From Immundisolibacter sp049322795 (lineage in GTDB: Bacteria; Pseudomonadota; Gammaproteobacteria; Immundisolibacterales; Immundisolibacteraceae): DNA of 64,000 nucleotides. The notes under the pieces are model-generated. The model was not told the DNA's origin. It saw only the letters and a program-made list of their open reading frames with translations, and searched no databases. Shown in pieces: positions 8,283 to 16,651 of the stretch. The position numbers and the translations under genes are program-made. The first letter of the stretch is position 1; every line of letters begins with the position of its first letter. Location: positions 1 through 64,000 of the forward strand of contig JBMOQH010000015.1 in NCBI GenBank assembly GCA_049322795.1, written 5' to 3'.

Positions 8283-8367
8283 GGTGAACACGCTCGCTGC
8301 GTTGGCTAATGCCGATGACTTGATGGCGACGGGCCGAGCCAATCGCCCGCCCGCGCCGACCCGCGCC

Positions 8368-8760
8368 TCAGACGCGGCGCTTCTTGGGCGGGCGGCAACC
8401 GTTGTGCGGAATCGGCGTCACGTCGGTGATGCTGAGAATCTTGAAACCGCCGTTGTTGAGCGACCGCACCGCCGAATCGCGGCCCGGCCCGGGGCCGTTG
8501 ACCACGACGTCAAGCGTCTTCACGCCGAATTCCTGTGCCTTGCTGCCGGCGCGGTCGGCCGCCACCTGGGCGGCGAACGGCGTCGATTTGCGCGAACCCT
8601 TGAAGCCGCACGACCCGGCCGTGGCCCAGGACAGCGCATTGCCCTGGCGGTCGGTGATGGTGATGATGGTGTTGTTGAACGACGCATGCACGTGTGCGAC
8701 GCCCTCGGAAACGCTCTTCTTGACGCGCTTGCGCGTCTTGCTGGTGCCGGGCTTGGCCAT
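8368..8760 (-). CDS. rpsK: 30S ribosomal protein S11
   Basis: 130 aa. Conserved features are HASFNNTIITITDRQGN, GSRKSTPFAAQ and the C-terminal PHNGCRPPKKRRV. It is a platform protein of the 30S subunit that contacts the Shine-Dalgarno helix region. It lies 30 bases after rpsM. The next gene on the transcript is rpoA rather than rpsD. Confidence 0.97.
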   Translation of the reverse strand: MAKPGTSKTRKRVKKSVSEGVAHVHASFNNTIITITDRQGNALSWATAGSCGFKGSRKSTPFAAQVAADRAGSKAQEFGVKTLDVVVNGPGPGRDSAVRSLNNGGFKILSITDVTPIPHNGCRPPKKRRV

Positions 8761-8790
8761 GGGACGATCCTGTGGTGACGGGCGGGCCGA

Positions 8791-9147
8791 TTACTTGCGG
8801 ATGGGCTTGCGCGGGCCCTTGCGGGTGCGCGCATTGGTACGCGTGCGCTGACCGCGCACCGGCAGCCCACGGCGATGGCGCAGGCCGCGGTAGGTACCCA
8901 GGTCCATCAGGCGCTTGATGTTGATCTGCAACTCGCGGCGCAGGTCACCCTCTACCGTGAACTTGCCGACCTCGCGGCGCAGCGCCTCGATTTCCGCCTC
9001 GCTCAGGTCCCGGATACGACGGGCAGGCTCGATCTGCGCCGCGGCGCAGATCTCCAGCGCACGGGTCGCCCCGACGCCATAAATCGACGTCAGCGCCACG
9101 CGCGTGTGCTTGTGGTCGGGAATGTTGATACCAGCAATACGAGCCAT
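8791..9147 (-). CDS. rpsM: 30S ribosomal protein S13
   Basis: 118 aa, equal to the E. coli length. It starts MARIAGINIPDHKH, carries the YGVGATRA helix-two-turn-helix segment, and ends in the basic tail GPRKPIRK that reaches the P-site tRNA. It sits in the head of the 30S subunit and bridges to L5. It is preceded by rpmJ (38 bases), the normal order at the start of the alpha operon. Confidence 0.97.
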   Translation of the reverse strand: MARIAGINIPDHKHTRVALTSIYGVGATRALEICAAAQIEPARRIRDLSEAEIEALRREVGKFTVEGDLRRELQINIKRLMDLGTYRGLRHRRGLPVRGQRTRTNARTRKGPRKPIRK

Positions 9148-9185
9148 TTACCGAACTCCAGAAATCCTGTGCGGGCCGAGCCGAC

Positions 9186-9299
9186 TCAGCCCTGCCGCTG
9201 CTTGTGTCGGGCCTCGACACAAATGACGCGAACGACGCCCTTGCGCCGGATGATCTTGCAGTTGCGGCAAAGCTTCTTCACCGATGCGCGAACTTTCAC
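9186..9299 (-). CDS. rpmJ: 50S ribosomal protein L36
   Basis: 37 aa from a GTG start at 9297-9299, ending in TGA at 9186-9188; it is easy to miss because of its size. The protein is MKVRASVKKLCRNC followed by KIIRRKGVVRVIC and EARHKQRQG. Cys11, Cys14, Cys27 and His32 form the zinc ribbon of the zinc-binding (C+) form of L36. It lies 16 bases after secY and before rpsM, which is its standard position. Confidence 0.95.
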   Translation of the reverse strand: MKVRASVKKLCRNCKIIRRKGVVRVICVEARHKQRQG

Positions 9300-9315
9300 T
9301 GTCCTGACTCCAAAA

Positions 9316-10677
9316 CTAGCGACCGCCGAACAGACCGCCGGCGCCGCGACCCTTCAAATTGGCCTTTTTCATCAGGCCCTCGTACTGGTGGCTCATGACG
9401 TGGGTCTGCACCTGCGCCATGAAATCCATGATCGTTATCACCACGATCAGCAGCGACGTGCCACCGAAGTAGAACGGCACGTTCCAGTACACGATCATGA
9501 ACTCCGGCAGCAGGCACACCAGCACGATGTACGCGGCGCCTGCCACCGTCAGGCGCGTCACCACGCCGTCGATATAACGGGCGGTCTGCTCGCCCGGTCG
9601 AACGCCCGGCAGCACCGCCTGCGAACGCTTCAGGTTGTCCGCCGTGTCCTTCGGGTTGAAGACGACCGCGGTATAGAAAAAACAGAAGAACACGATGCCG
9701 GCCGCGTACAACAGCACGTACAGCGGCTGCCCTGGCGACAGGGCCGTCGTGACATGGCGCAGCCAGGACAGCGCGCCGTCGCCACTGCCAGCCCAACCCG
9801 CCAGCGTGGACGGGAACAGCAGGATGCTGGAGGCAAAAATCGCCGGAATGACACCCGCCATGTTGAGCTTCAGCGGCAGGTGGCTGGTCTGCGCCGCGTA
9901 CATCCGCTGACCCTGCTGGCGCTGCGCGTAGTTCACGGTGATCCGTCGCTGACCGCGCTCCACGAACACCACGAACGCCGTCACGCCAAGAATGACCAGC
10001 AGCAGCAGCAACACCACCGCGCCGCCAAGCTCGCCGGTGCTGACCAGCTCCAGCGTGCCGCCGAAGGCGCCCGGCAGCCCTGCCACGATACCGGCAAAAA
10101 TCAGGAGCGAAATGCCGTTTCCGATTCCGCGCTCGGTGACCTGCTCACCCAGCCACAGCAGAAACATGCTGCCGGCCACCAGCGTCGACACGGCGATGAG
10201 CCGAAACGCCAGCCCCGGATCGATCACCACACTCATGCCGCCGGCGGTCTGACTCTCGAGCGCGATCGCGATGCCGAGGGCCTGAAACAGCGCCAGCACA
10301 ACCGTTCCGTAGCGCGTGTACTGGGTCAGCTTGCGCCGCCCGGCCGCACCTTCCTTGCGCAGCTCCTCGAGCTTGGGCAACACGCTGCTGAGCAGCTGCA
10401 CGATGATCGACGCCGAGATGTAGGGCATCACGCCCAAGGCGAAGATCGACAAGCGCTCCAGCGCGCCGCCCGAGAACATGTTGAACATGTCCAGCACGGT
10501 GCCGCGCTGCGCCTCGAACATCGCCGCCAGCGCCTGCGGGTTAATGCCCGGCACGGGCACATGCGCGCCGAGTCGGAACACCAACAGTGCGCCGATCACG
10601 AACAGCAGCCGTCGCCGCAGCTCGGCAAACTTGCCGAGCCCGCCGAGCGTGGCCGGATTGGCGGCGCGCGTAGCCAT
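9316..10677 (-). CDS. secY: Protein translocase subunit SecY
   Basis: 453 aa polytopic inner-membrane protein with about ten transmembrane segments, the channel subunit of SecYEG. Conserved pieces include the N-terminal GKFAELRRRLLFV, VPVPGINP in the plug region, MPYISASIIVQLL, the cytosolic RITVNYAQRQQG loop and the late GVRPGEQTARYID segment. Its ATG overlaps the rplO stop by one base (TGATG), so translation is coupled. The partner SecE is encoded at 35.6-36.0 kb; secG is not in the window. Confidence 0.97.
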   Translation of the reverse strand: MATRAANPATLGGLGKFAELRRRLLFVIGALLVFRLGAHVPVPGINPQALAAMFEAQRGTVLDMFNMFSGGALERLSIFALGVMPYISASIIVQLLSSVLPKLEELRKEGAAGRRKLTQYTRYGTVVLALFQALGIAIALESQTAGGMSVVIDPGLAFRLIAVSTLVAGSMFLLWLGEQVTERGIGNGISLLIFAGIVAGLPGAFGGTLELVSTGELGGAVVLLLLLVILGVTAFVVFVERGQRRITVNYAQRQQGQRMYAAQTSHLPLKLNMAGVIPAIFASSILLFPSTLAGWAGSGDGALSWLRHVTTALSPGQPLYVLLYAAGIVFFCFFYTAVVFNPKDTADNLKRSQAVLPGVRPGEQTARYIDGVVTRLTVAGAAYIVLVCLLPEFMIVYWNVPFYFGGTSLLIVVITIMDFMAQVQTHVMSHQYEGLMKKANLKGRGAGGLFGGR

Positions 10678-11114
10678 CAGGCTTCTTCGATGCTCCCGCC
10701 GGCCTGCTCGATGACGGTCCGCGCACCCGCGGTGACCGCCACGCCCTTCAGACGCACCGGGCCGGCCAGGTCGCCGGACACGATCACCTTGGCGCGCTTG
10801 GCCTCGCGCGGCACCACGCCGGCGACCTTGAGCGCGTCGAGATCGATCACCTCGGCCTGCACCAGGCGCAGCTCGGACAGGCGCACCTCGGCGGTATCGC
10901 CGCGCGTGCGGGAATTGAATCCACGCTTGGGCAGCCGGCGCTGCAGCGGCATCTGGCCGCCTTCGAAGCCGACCTTGTGGTAGCCGCCGGCACGCGCATG
11001 TTGGCCCTTGTGACCACGACCTGCGGTCTTGCCAAGGCCCGAGCCGATGCCGCGTCCCAGCCGCCGACGCGCGGTGCGCGAACCCTCGGCGGGCTTCAGG
11101 GTATCCAGACGCAT
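10677..11114 (-). CDS. rplO: 50S ribosomal protein L15
   Basis: 145 aa from the ATG at 11114, matching the family length of about 144. It has the glycine-rich start MRLDTLKPAEGSR, then GRGIGSGLGKTAGRGHKGQ, and GFEGGQMPLQRRLPKRGF. It is a late assembly protein of the 50S subunit. The start overlaps the rpmD stop by one base. The open frame continues upstream into rpmD but without L15 similarity. Confidence 0.97.
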   Translation of the reverse strand: MRLDTLKPAEGSRTARRRLGRGIGSGLGKTAGRGHKGQHARAGGYHKVGFEGGQMPLQRRLPKRGFNSRTRGDTAEVRLSELRLVQAEVIDLDALKVAGVVPREAKRAKVIVSGDLAGPVRLKGVAVTAGARTVIEQAGGSIEEA

Positions 11115-11302
11115 CAGACTTCCTCCACCTTGAGCAGGTAGCTCACCTTGCGGATCATGCCGCGCACGGCCGGCGTGTCTTCCAGCTCGCGCTGGCTGCC
11201 GATGCGGCGCAGGCCGAGCCCGGTCACGCAGGCATCGTGCACACGGCCGCGGCCGGAGCGGCTGCGGATCAGCGTCACGCGTACTTTCTTGGTGGTGCTC
11301 AT
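11114..11302 (-). CDS. rpmD: 50S ribosomal protein L30
   Basis: 62 aa, slightly longer than the 59 aa E. coli protein. The core VRVTLIRSRSGR, TGLGLRRIGS and GMIRKVSYLLKVEE is typical. Its ATG overlaps the rpsE stop by 4 bases (ATGA) and its stop overlaps the rplO start, a tightly coupled stretch. Confidence 0.96.
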   Translation of the reverse strand: MSTTKKVRVTLIRSRSGRGRVHDACVTGLGLRRIGSQRELEDTPAVRGMIRKVSYLLKVEEV

Positions 11303-11802
11303 ACCAGCAGGTCTTCCACGTTGAGGCCACGGCGCATGGCGATGGCGTCGGGCGATTCCATGCCGACCAGCCCGGCGATGGTGGCCATCACCACGTTCAC
11401 CGGGTTGCTGCTGCCGATGCACTTGGCGAGCACGTCGCGCACGCCAAGCGCCTCGAACACGGCGCGCATGGCGCCGCCGGCGATGATGCCGGTACCTTCG
11501 GAGGCCGGCTGCATGTACACCTTGGCCGCACCGTGACGGGCGGTGATCGGGTAGTACAGGGTGCCGCCGTTGAGCGGCACGCGCACCATGTCGCGCCGGG
11601 CGGCGTCCATGGCTTTCTGGATCGCCACCGGCACCTCGCGCGCCTTGCCCTGACCGAAGCCGACCCGGCCGTCGCCGTCGCCGACGACGGTCAGCGCCGC
11701 GAAGCCGAACTGCCGGCCGCCCTTGACCACCTTGGCCACGCGGCGGACGTTGATCAGCTTCTGGATCTCGTTTGTTTCGTATGCCTGTTCAGCTCGCGCC
11801 AT
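11299..11802 (-). CDS. rpsE: 30S ribosomal protein S5
   Basis: 167 aa, same length as E. coli. The dsRNA-binding S5 domain begins near residue 15 (INVRRVAKVVKGGRQFGF) and the C-terminal domain contains ASEGTGIIAGG and GSSNPVNVVMAT. It contributes to decoding accuracy together with S4 and S12. It follows rplR by 9 bases. Confidence 0.97.
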   Translation of the reverse strand: MARAEQAYETNEIQKLINVRRVAKVVKGGRQFGFAALTVVGDGDGRVGFGQGKAREVPVAIQKAMDAARRDMVRVPLNGGTLYYPITARHGAAKVYMQPASEGTGIIAGGAMRAVFEALGVRDVLAKCIGSSNPVNVVMATIAGLVGMESPDAIAMRRGLNVEDLLV

Positions 11803-11811
11803 GACCAGCTC

Positions 11812-12165
11812 CTAGAATTGCAGGCCGGCTTCGCGGGCGGCGTCCGCCAGAGCCTTGACACGGCCGTGATACATGAATCCGCTGCGGTCGAACGCCACCT
11901 TGTCGACACCGGCCTGCTGCGCGCGCTCGGCCACCACGCGGCCGACCAGGCGCGCGGCCTCGACGTTGCCGGTGTGTCCAAGTTGCTCCGCGAGTGCCTT
12001 CTCGAGCGTGCTCGCCGCCGCCAGCACACGCCCGCCGGTGGTGTCGATGACCTGCGCGTAGGTGTGGCGTGGCGTGCGATGAATGCACAGCCGCACCACG
12101 CCGAGCTTGCGAATCTGTGCGCGCGTGGCGCGACCGCGCCGAAGCCGCTTGACCTTCTTTTCCAT
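11812..12165 (-). CDS. rplR: 50S ribosomal protein L18
   Basis: 117 aa, the E. coli length. The basic N-terminus is followed by RLCIHRTPRHTYAQVID and the C-terminal DRSGFMYHGRVKALADAAREAGL. It binds 5S rRNA together with L5. Spacing is 27 bases from rplF and 9 to rpsE, in standard spc-operon order. Confidence 0.97.
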   Translation of the reverse strand: MEKKVKRLRRGRATRAQIRKLGVVRLCIHRTPRHTYAQVIDTTGGRVLAAASTLEKALAEQLGHTGNVEAARLVGRVVAERAQQAGVDKVAFDRSGFMYHGRVKALADAAREAGLQF

Positions 12166-12192
12166 TTCCCGCTTTCCTGCTGCTGGAGACCG

Positions 12193-12729
12193 TTACTTCT
12201 TCTTCTTGGTCTCTTTACGAACCACGACTTCGTCGGAGTACCGGATACCCTTGCCCTTGTACGGTTCCGGTGGCCGGACGGCACGCACGTTGGCCGCGAA
12301 CTGGCCAACCCGCTGACGATCGGCGCCGCGCACCACGACCTGCGTCTGCGTTGGCGTCTCGACCTGCAAGCCCTCCGGCACCGGCATCTCGACCGGGTGC
12401 GAATAGCCCACCGCGATGCTCAGCACCGGGCCCTTCATCTGCACGCGGTAGCCGACACCGACCAGGTCCAGCGTGCGCGCGAAGCCTTCGCTGCACCCCT
12501 TGACCATGTTGGCGATCAGCGCCCGCGCGGTACCGGCCTGCGCCCAGGCGGATGGCGTCTCCGCCCGCACGCCGACGCGCAGGGCGCCATCGTCTTGGCT
12601 GACCTCGACATCGCCGTGCAGGGCCTGGGCCAGGTTGCCCTTGGCACCCTTGACCTGAATCCGCTCGGCGCTCAGCGTGACTTCCACGCCCTTGGGCAGC
12701 GGGATGGGACTTTTGGCAACTCTAGACAT
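12193..12729 (-). CDS. rplF: 50S ribosomal protein L6
   Basis: 178 aa with two related L6 domains. Typical segments are the start SRVAKSPIPLPKGV, ALIANMVKGCSEGF, and the C-terminal IRAVRPPEPYKGKGIRYSDE-type motif (here NVRAVRPPEPYKGKGI). It lies near the GTPase-associated centre and sarcin-ricin loop. It begins 12 bases after rpsH. Confidence 0.97.
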   Translation of the reverse strand: MSRVAKSPIPLPKGVEVTLSAERIQVKGAKGNLAQALHGDVEVSQDDGALRVGVRAETPSAWAQAGTARALIANMVKGCSEGFARTLDLVGVGYRVQMKGPVLSIAVGYSHPVEMPVPEGLQVETPTQTQVVVRGADRQRVGQFAANVRAVRPPEPYKGKGIRYSDEVVVRKETKKKK

Positions 12730-12741
12730 GGGACTGTTCCG

Positions 12742-13137
12742 TCAGGAAACCAGGCACAGCACTTCGCCGCCGACACCGGCACGACGCGCGGCGCGATCGG
12801 ACATCACCCCCTGCGGGGTCGACACGATGGCGACACCGTAGCCACCGAGCACGCGCGGCAGTTCGTCCTTGCCGCGGTACATCCGAAGCCCGGGGCGGCT
12901 GGCGCGGCGCAGCGTGCGAATCGCGGGTTTGCCCTCGACGTATTTCAGGCTCACGGTCAGCACGCGCTGCCCGTCGGTGTCACCCACCGCATAGCCGCTG
13001 ATGAAGCCCTCGCTCTTGAGCACCTCGGCGACGGCCACCTTCAGCGTCGACGACGGCATCAGAACTTCCTCGAAGCGACGCGCCTGCGCGTTGCGCACCC
13101 GCGTCAACATGTCGGCAATCGGGTCCATGATGGTCAT
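12742..13137 (-). CDS. rpsH: 30S ribosomal protein S8
   Basis: 131 aa (E. coli 130). It starts MTIMDPIADMLTRVRNAQ and ends GGEVLCLVS, both diagnostic. It binds the central domain of 16S rRNA. In E. coli S8 is the translational repressor of the spc operon, acting at rplE; whether the same site exists here was not modelled. It follows rpsN by 15 bases. Confidence 0.97.
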   Translation of the reverse strand: MTIMDPIADMLTRVRNAQARRFEEVLMPSSTLKVAVAEVLKSEGFISGYAVGDTDGQRVLTVSLKYVEGKPAIRTLRRASRPGLRMYRGKDELPRVLGGYGVAIVSTPQGVMSDRAARRAGVGGEVLCLVS

Positions 13138-13152
13138 AACCTGCCCCCGCCC

Positions 13153-13458
13153 TTACCAGCTGGCCTTGACCATGCCCGGCACATCGCCGCGCATGGAGGC
13201 TTCGCGCAGCTTGTTGCGCGCCAGGCCGAACTTGCGATACACGCCGTGCGCCCGGCCGGTCGCCTGGCAGCGCACCACCAGCCGAACCGGGCTCGCGTCG
13301 CGCGGCAGCTTCTGCAAAGCCAGCTGCGCCGCGTAGCGGTCCTCGTCCGACAGGTTCACGTTGACCGCCGCCGCCTTCAGCTCGGCGCGCCGCGCGGCGT
13401 ACTTGCGGACCAGCGCGGCGCGCCGGTCGTTACGGTTGATCACAGACTTCTTGGCCAC
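13153..13458 (-). CDS. rpsN: 30S ribosomal protein S14 (long, zinc-free type)
   Basis: 101 aa starting at GTG (13456-13458) with GAGGA 7 bases upstream; the longer frame to 13515 runs into rplE. The protein begins VAKKSVINRNDRR and ends RGDVPGMVKASW. It lacks the CxxC pairs of zinc-binding S14, so it is the C-minus form, unlike L36 in the same block, which keeps its zinc ligands. Confidence 0.96.
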   Translation of the reverse strand: MAKKSVINRNDRRAALVRKYAARRAELKAAAVNVNLSDEDRYAAQLALQKLPRDASPVRLVVRCQATGRAHGVYRKFGLARNKLREASMRGDVPGMVKASW

Positions 13459-13468
13459 GCAGGTGTCC

Positions 13469-14008
13469 TCAGCCCCGGAAGGGGAAGTTGAATGCCGCCA
13501 GCAGGGCGCGGCCATGTTCGTCGGTCTGGGCTGTGGTCGCGATCGACACGTCCAGCCCGCGAATCGTATCGACCTTGTCGAAGTCGATCTCGGGAAAGAT
13601 GATCTGCTCGCTCAGGCCCATGTTGTAGTTGCCGCGGCCATCGAAGCCACGCGGCGACAGGCCGCGGAAGTCACGGATGCGCGGCGCCGCGATGCTGATG
13701 AAGCGATCGAGGAACTCGTACATGCGGTCGCGGCGCAGGGTCACCTTGCAGCCGATCGGCCAACCTTCACGAATCTTGAAGCTCGCCACCGCCTTGCGCG
13801 CCTTGGTAACCAGCGGCTTCTGACCGCTCAGCAGCGTCATGTCGGCGACCGCGGCGTCGAGCGCCTTCTTGTCGGCCGCCGCCTCGCCCACGCCCATGTT
13901 GAGCGTGATTTTCACCAGCTTCGGGATGGCCATCACGTTTTCGATGCCGAGCTGCTCTTGCAGCTTCGGCATGACGACGGCCTTGTAGTGCTGTTCTAGC
14001 CTGGTCAT
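13469..14008 (-). CDS. rplE: 50S ribosomal protein L5
   Basis: 179 aa, same as E. coli. Core segments are IPKLVKITLNMGVGEA, SFKIREGWPIGCKVTLR and the RGLSPRGFDGRGNYN loop. It binds 5S rRNA and the P-site tRNA and bridges to S13. It sits 15 bases after rplX. Confidence 0.97.
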   Translation of the reverse strand: MTRLEQHYKAVVMPKLQEQLGIENVMAIPKLVKITLNMGVGEAAADKKALDAAVADMTLLSGQKPLVTKARKAVASFKIREGWPIGCKVTLRRDRMYEFLDRFISIAAPRIRDFRGLSPRGFDGRGNYNMGLSEQIIFPEIDFDKVDTIRGLDVSIATTAQTDEHGRALLAAFNFPFRG

Positions 14009-14023
14009 GTAAATCGGCCGACC

Positions 14024-14338
14024 TCAGTCGACCACCTCGCCGTTGGATTTGGTGAACCGCACCTTGCGGCCGTCCTCGAGCACGCGAAAACCGATCCGGT
14101 CGGCGCGCTGCGTGGCCTTGTTGAAATAGGCCACATTCGAGACGTGCAGCGGCATTTCCTTGTCGAGGATGCCGCCCTGCTGGCCTGTCATCGGGTTCGG
14201 CTTGACGTGCTTCTTGACCACGTTGACGCCCTCGACGACCACCTTGTCGGTGCCTGCGGCGCGCACCACCTGGCCGCGCTTGCCCTTGTCACGCCCGGTA
14301 ATGACGACGACCTCGTCGCCTCGCTTGATCTTGCGCAT
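14024..14338 (-). CDS. rplX: 50S ribosomal protein L24
   Basis: 104 aa, the E. coli length. An N-terminal KOW motif is seen in KRGDEVVVITGRDKGKRGQV, followed by VKKHVKPNP and the conserved Gly/Ile pair. It is an early assembly initiator of the 50S subunit. It is 10 bases after rplN. Confidence 0.97.
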   Translation of the reverse strand: MRKIKRGDEVVVITGRDKGKRGQVVRAAGTDKVVVEGVNVVKKHVKPNPMTGQQGGILDKEMPLHVSNVAYFNKATQRADRIGFRVLEDGRKVRFTKSNGEVVD

Positions 14339-14348
14339 GAATGAACCC

Positions 14349-14717
14349 TCAGAGCACTTCCGGTGCCAGCGACACCAGACGCATGAACTGCTCGGTGCGC
14401 AGCTCGCGCGTCACCGGCCCAAAGATGCGGGTGCCGATCGGCGCGCCCTGGTTGTTCAGCAGCACCACCGCATTGCTGTCGAAGCGGATCTTGGACCCGT
14501 CGCTGCGACGCACGCCGTGCACGGTGCGCACGACGACCGCACGGTACACCTCGCCCTTCTTCACCTTGCCGCGCGGGATGGCGTCCTTGACGCTGACGCG
14601 GATCACGTCACCCACGCCGGCGTAACGGCGCTTGGAACCGCCCAGCACCTTGATGCACATCACCCGCCGCGCGCCGCTGTTGTCCGCCACGTCGAGGTGG
14701 CTTTGCATCTGAATCAT
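14349..14717 (-). CDS. rplN: 50S ribosomal protein L14
   Basis: 122 aa. It starts MIQMQSHLDVADNSGA, then RRVMCIKVLGGSKRRYA, and ends LVSLAPEVL. It forms intersubunit bridges with 16S rRNA and is the docking site of the silencing factor RsfS. It follows rpsQ by 21 bases and opens the spc section of the block. Confidence 0.97.
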   Translation of the reverse strand: MIQMQSHLDVADNSGARRVMCIKVLGGSKRRYAGVGDVIRVSVKDAIPRGKVKKGEVYRAVVVRTVHGVRRSDGSKIRFDSNAVVLLNNQGAPIGTRIFGPVTRELRTEQFMRLVSLAPEVL

Positions 14718-14738
14718 GACCGTCTCCGCTTGGCGCGC

Positions 14739-15002
14739 TCAGGCACCGACCCGCTCAATCACCTCGACCAGACGCCAGGTCTTGGTCTTGGACATCGGCC
14801 GACACTCCTCGATGCGCACCAGATCGCCGATCTGGCAGCTGTTGTCCGCATCGTGGGCGTGGAACTTCTTGGACCGGCGCAGGTATTTCTTGTACAGCGG
14901 GTGCTGCTCGCGGGTTTCCACCAGCACGCTGATGGACTTGTCCATCTTGTCGCTGACCACCCGCCCCACCAGGGTGCGGCCACTTACGGTTTCTTGCGTC
15001 AT
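14739..15002 (-). CDS. rpsQ: 30S ribosomal protein S17
   Basis: 87 aa with an OB fold; the core is LVGRVVSDKMDKSISVLVE, followed by HDADNSCQIGDLVRIEE and CRPMSKTKTW. It is a primary 16S rRNA binder. Its ATG overlaps the rpmC stop by 4 bases. Confidence 0.97.
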   Translation of the reverse strand: MTQETVSGRTLVGRVVSDKMDKSISVLVETREQHPLYKKYLRRSKKFHAHDADNSCQIGDLVRIEECRPMSKTKTWRLVEVIERVGA

Positions 15003-15199
15003 GCGCTTGCCTGCGAAGCCTGTTCTTGCAATAGGGTTTTGATGCGCGCCACCCCGCGCCGCAGCGCCCGGAAGCGCGCCGGCTGGGTAAGCTGACCGGT
15101 CGCCCGCTGCACGCGCAGATTGAGGTGCTCGCGGTGCAGTTCAACCAGCATCGTGTTCAGTTCCGCGGCCGTCTTGCCGCGCAGTTCGGCGAACTTCAT
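14999..15199 (-). CDS. rpmC: 50S ribosomal protein L29
   Basis: 66 aa helical hairpin protein starting MKFAELRGKTAAELN, with LHREHLNLRVQRATGQL and RGVARIKTLL. It sits at the tunnel exit next to L23. Four-base overlaps exist at both ends, with rplP upstream and rpsQ downstream. Confidence 0.97.
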   Translation of the reverse strand: MKFAELRGKTAAELNTMLVELHREHLNLRVQRATGQLTQPARFRALRRGVARIKTLLQEQASQASA

Positions 15200-15612
15200 G
15201 CCGCAAGCCCTCGCTTCACAAAGGTGGTGCGCACGGCAAGCTTGGCGGCGGCGAGCGCCATCGCCTCACGCGCCACGGCCTCATCCACGCCTTCCATCTC
15301 GTACAGCACCTTGCCGGGCTGGATCTCAGCGACCCAGTACTCGACCGCGCCCTTGCCCTTGCCCATGCGGACCTCGAGCGGCTTCTTGGAAATCGGCTTA
15401 TCCGGGAACACGCGGATCCAGATCTTGCCGCCACGCCGCACATGTCGGCTGATGGCGCGGCGTGCCGCCTCGATCTGCCGCGCCGTGATCCGGCCGCGGC
15501 TGACCGCCTTGAGGCCGTACTCGCCGAAGCTGACGGCATTGCCGACCAAGGCCAGGCCCCGGTTACGTCCCTTGAACTGCTTGCGGAATTTGGTCCGCTT
15601 AGGCTGCAACAT
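15196..15612 (-). CDS. rplP: 50S ribosomal protein L16
   Basis: 138 aa (E. coli 136). It starts MLQPKRTKFRKQFKGRNRG, with RVFPDKPISKKPLEVRMGKGKG and GKVLYEMEGV. It supports A-site tRNA and the peptidyl transferase centre. The arginine loop hydroxylated in some bacteria lies around the RMGKGKG segment. It follows rpsC by 17 bases. Confidence 0.97.
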   Translation of the reverse strand: MLQPKRTKFRKQFKGRNRGLALVGNAVSFGEYGLKAVSRGRITARQIEAARRAISRHVRRGGKIWIRVFPDKPISKKPLEVRMGKGKGAVEYWVAEIQPGKVLYEMEGVDEAVAREAMALAAAKLAVRTTFVKRGLAA

Positions 15613-15629
15613 CGTGCTTCCCCGTTACC

Positions 15630-16289
15630 TCAGGCCCCGGAACCGACGACGCCTTCCGCGCCGTCCGCACCGTCACCCTTGTAGATCCAAACCTTGACAC
15701 CGATGACCCCATAGGTGGTCTTGGCCTCGGCGGTGCCGTAGTCGATATTGGCGCGGAAGGTGTGCAGCGGCACGCGGCCCTCGCGGTACCACTCGCTGCG
15801 CGCGATCTCGGCGCCGTTCAGGCGACCGGCCACGTTGATCCGGATGCCCTGGGCGTGGAGCCGCATGGCATTGCTCACCGCCCGGCGCATGGCCCGACGG
15901 AACATGATGCGCCGCTCGAGCTGCTGGGCCACGCTCTCGGCCACCAGATAAGCATCCAGCTCCGGCCGGCGGATTTCTTCCACGCTGATGTGCACCGGAA
16001 TGCCCATGCGCTCGCCCACCAGGCGGCGCAGCTTCTCGATGTCGTCGCCCTTCTTGCCGATGACGATGCCCGGGCGCGCGGTGTGGATGATCACGCGTGC
16101 GTTCTGGGCCGGGCGCTCGATCTCGATGCGGCTCACCGAGGCGTGCGCCAGGTGCTTGCGCAGCAACGCCCGCACCGCGATGTCGGCGTTCAGGTTCTCG
16201 GCAAACGTGCGGCCGTGCGCGTACCAGCGCGAGTTGTGGTCCTTGACCACACCCAGGCGGATGCCCGTCGGATGAACTTTCTGTCCCAT
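15630..16289 (-). CDS. rpsC: 30S ribosomal protein S3
   Basis: 219 aa, shorter than E. coli (233) because of a short tail. It starts MGQKVHPTGIRLG. The KH domain includes VIIHTARPGIVIGKKGDDI with the GKKG loop. The C-terminal domain has GIRINVAGRLNGAEIAR and YGVIGVKVWIYKGD. It is part of the mRNA entry helicase with S4 and S5. Spacing is 3 bases from rplV. Confidence 0.97.
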   Translation of the reverse strand: MGQKVHPTGIRLGVVKDHNSRWYAHGRTFAENLNADIAVRALLRKHLAHASVSRIEIERPAQNARVIIHTARPGIVIGKKGDDIEKLRRLVGERMGIPVHISVEEIRRPELDAYLVAESVAQQLERRIMFRRAMRRAVSNAMRLHAQGIRINVAGRLNGAEIARSEWYREGRVPLHTFRANIDYGTAEAKTTYGVIGVKVWIYKGDGADGAEGVVGSGA

Positions 16290-16292
16290 GGC

Positions 16293-16643
16293 TCAGCCCT
16301 TGGCCTTTTTTTGCTGGTCGCTGACGACCACCTTGATGTGGCAGGTGCGTTTCGTGATGCGGTTGCCACGGCCACGAGCGCGGGCATGGAAACGCTTCAT
16401 CGACGGACCCTCGTCGACGCAGATGGCGGCGATGCGCAGCTCGTCCACGTCCGCGCCGTTGTTGTGCTCGGCGTTGGCGATGGCCGACTCGACCACCTTC
16501 TTCACCATGAACGCGGCCTTCTTGGTGCTGTGCGCGAGCAGCTGCAGCGCCTTGTCCACCGCGAGGCCGCGCACCTGGTCGGCGACCAGACGGCCTTTCT
16601 GAGCCGAAATGTGCGCATTGCGCATCAGTGCAAACGTTTCCAT
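16293..16643 (-). CDS. rplV: 50S ribosomal protein L22
   Basis: 116 aa. The long beta hairpin that lines the exit tunnel lies in the segment after DELRIAAICVDEGPSMKRF; the RARGRGNRI tip region is typical. The N-terminal half has QKGRLVADQVRG. It lies 8 bases after rpsS. Confidence 0.97.
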   Translation of the reverse strand: METFALMRNAHISAQKGRLVADQVRGLAVDKALQLLAHSTKKAAFMVKKVVESAIANAEHNNGADVDELRIAAICVDEGPSMKRFHARARGRGNRITKRTCHIKVVVSDQQKKAKG

Positions 16644-16651
16644 GGTCGGCC

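Noticed and set aside
8875..10983. A 702-residue plus-strand frame
   Set aside because: Shadow of rpsM, rpmJ, secY and rplO; no ribosome binding site or recognisable domain.
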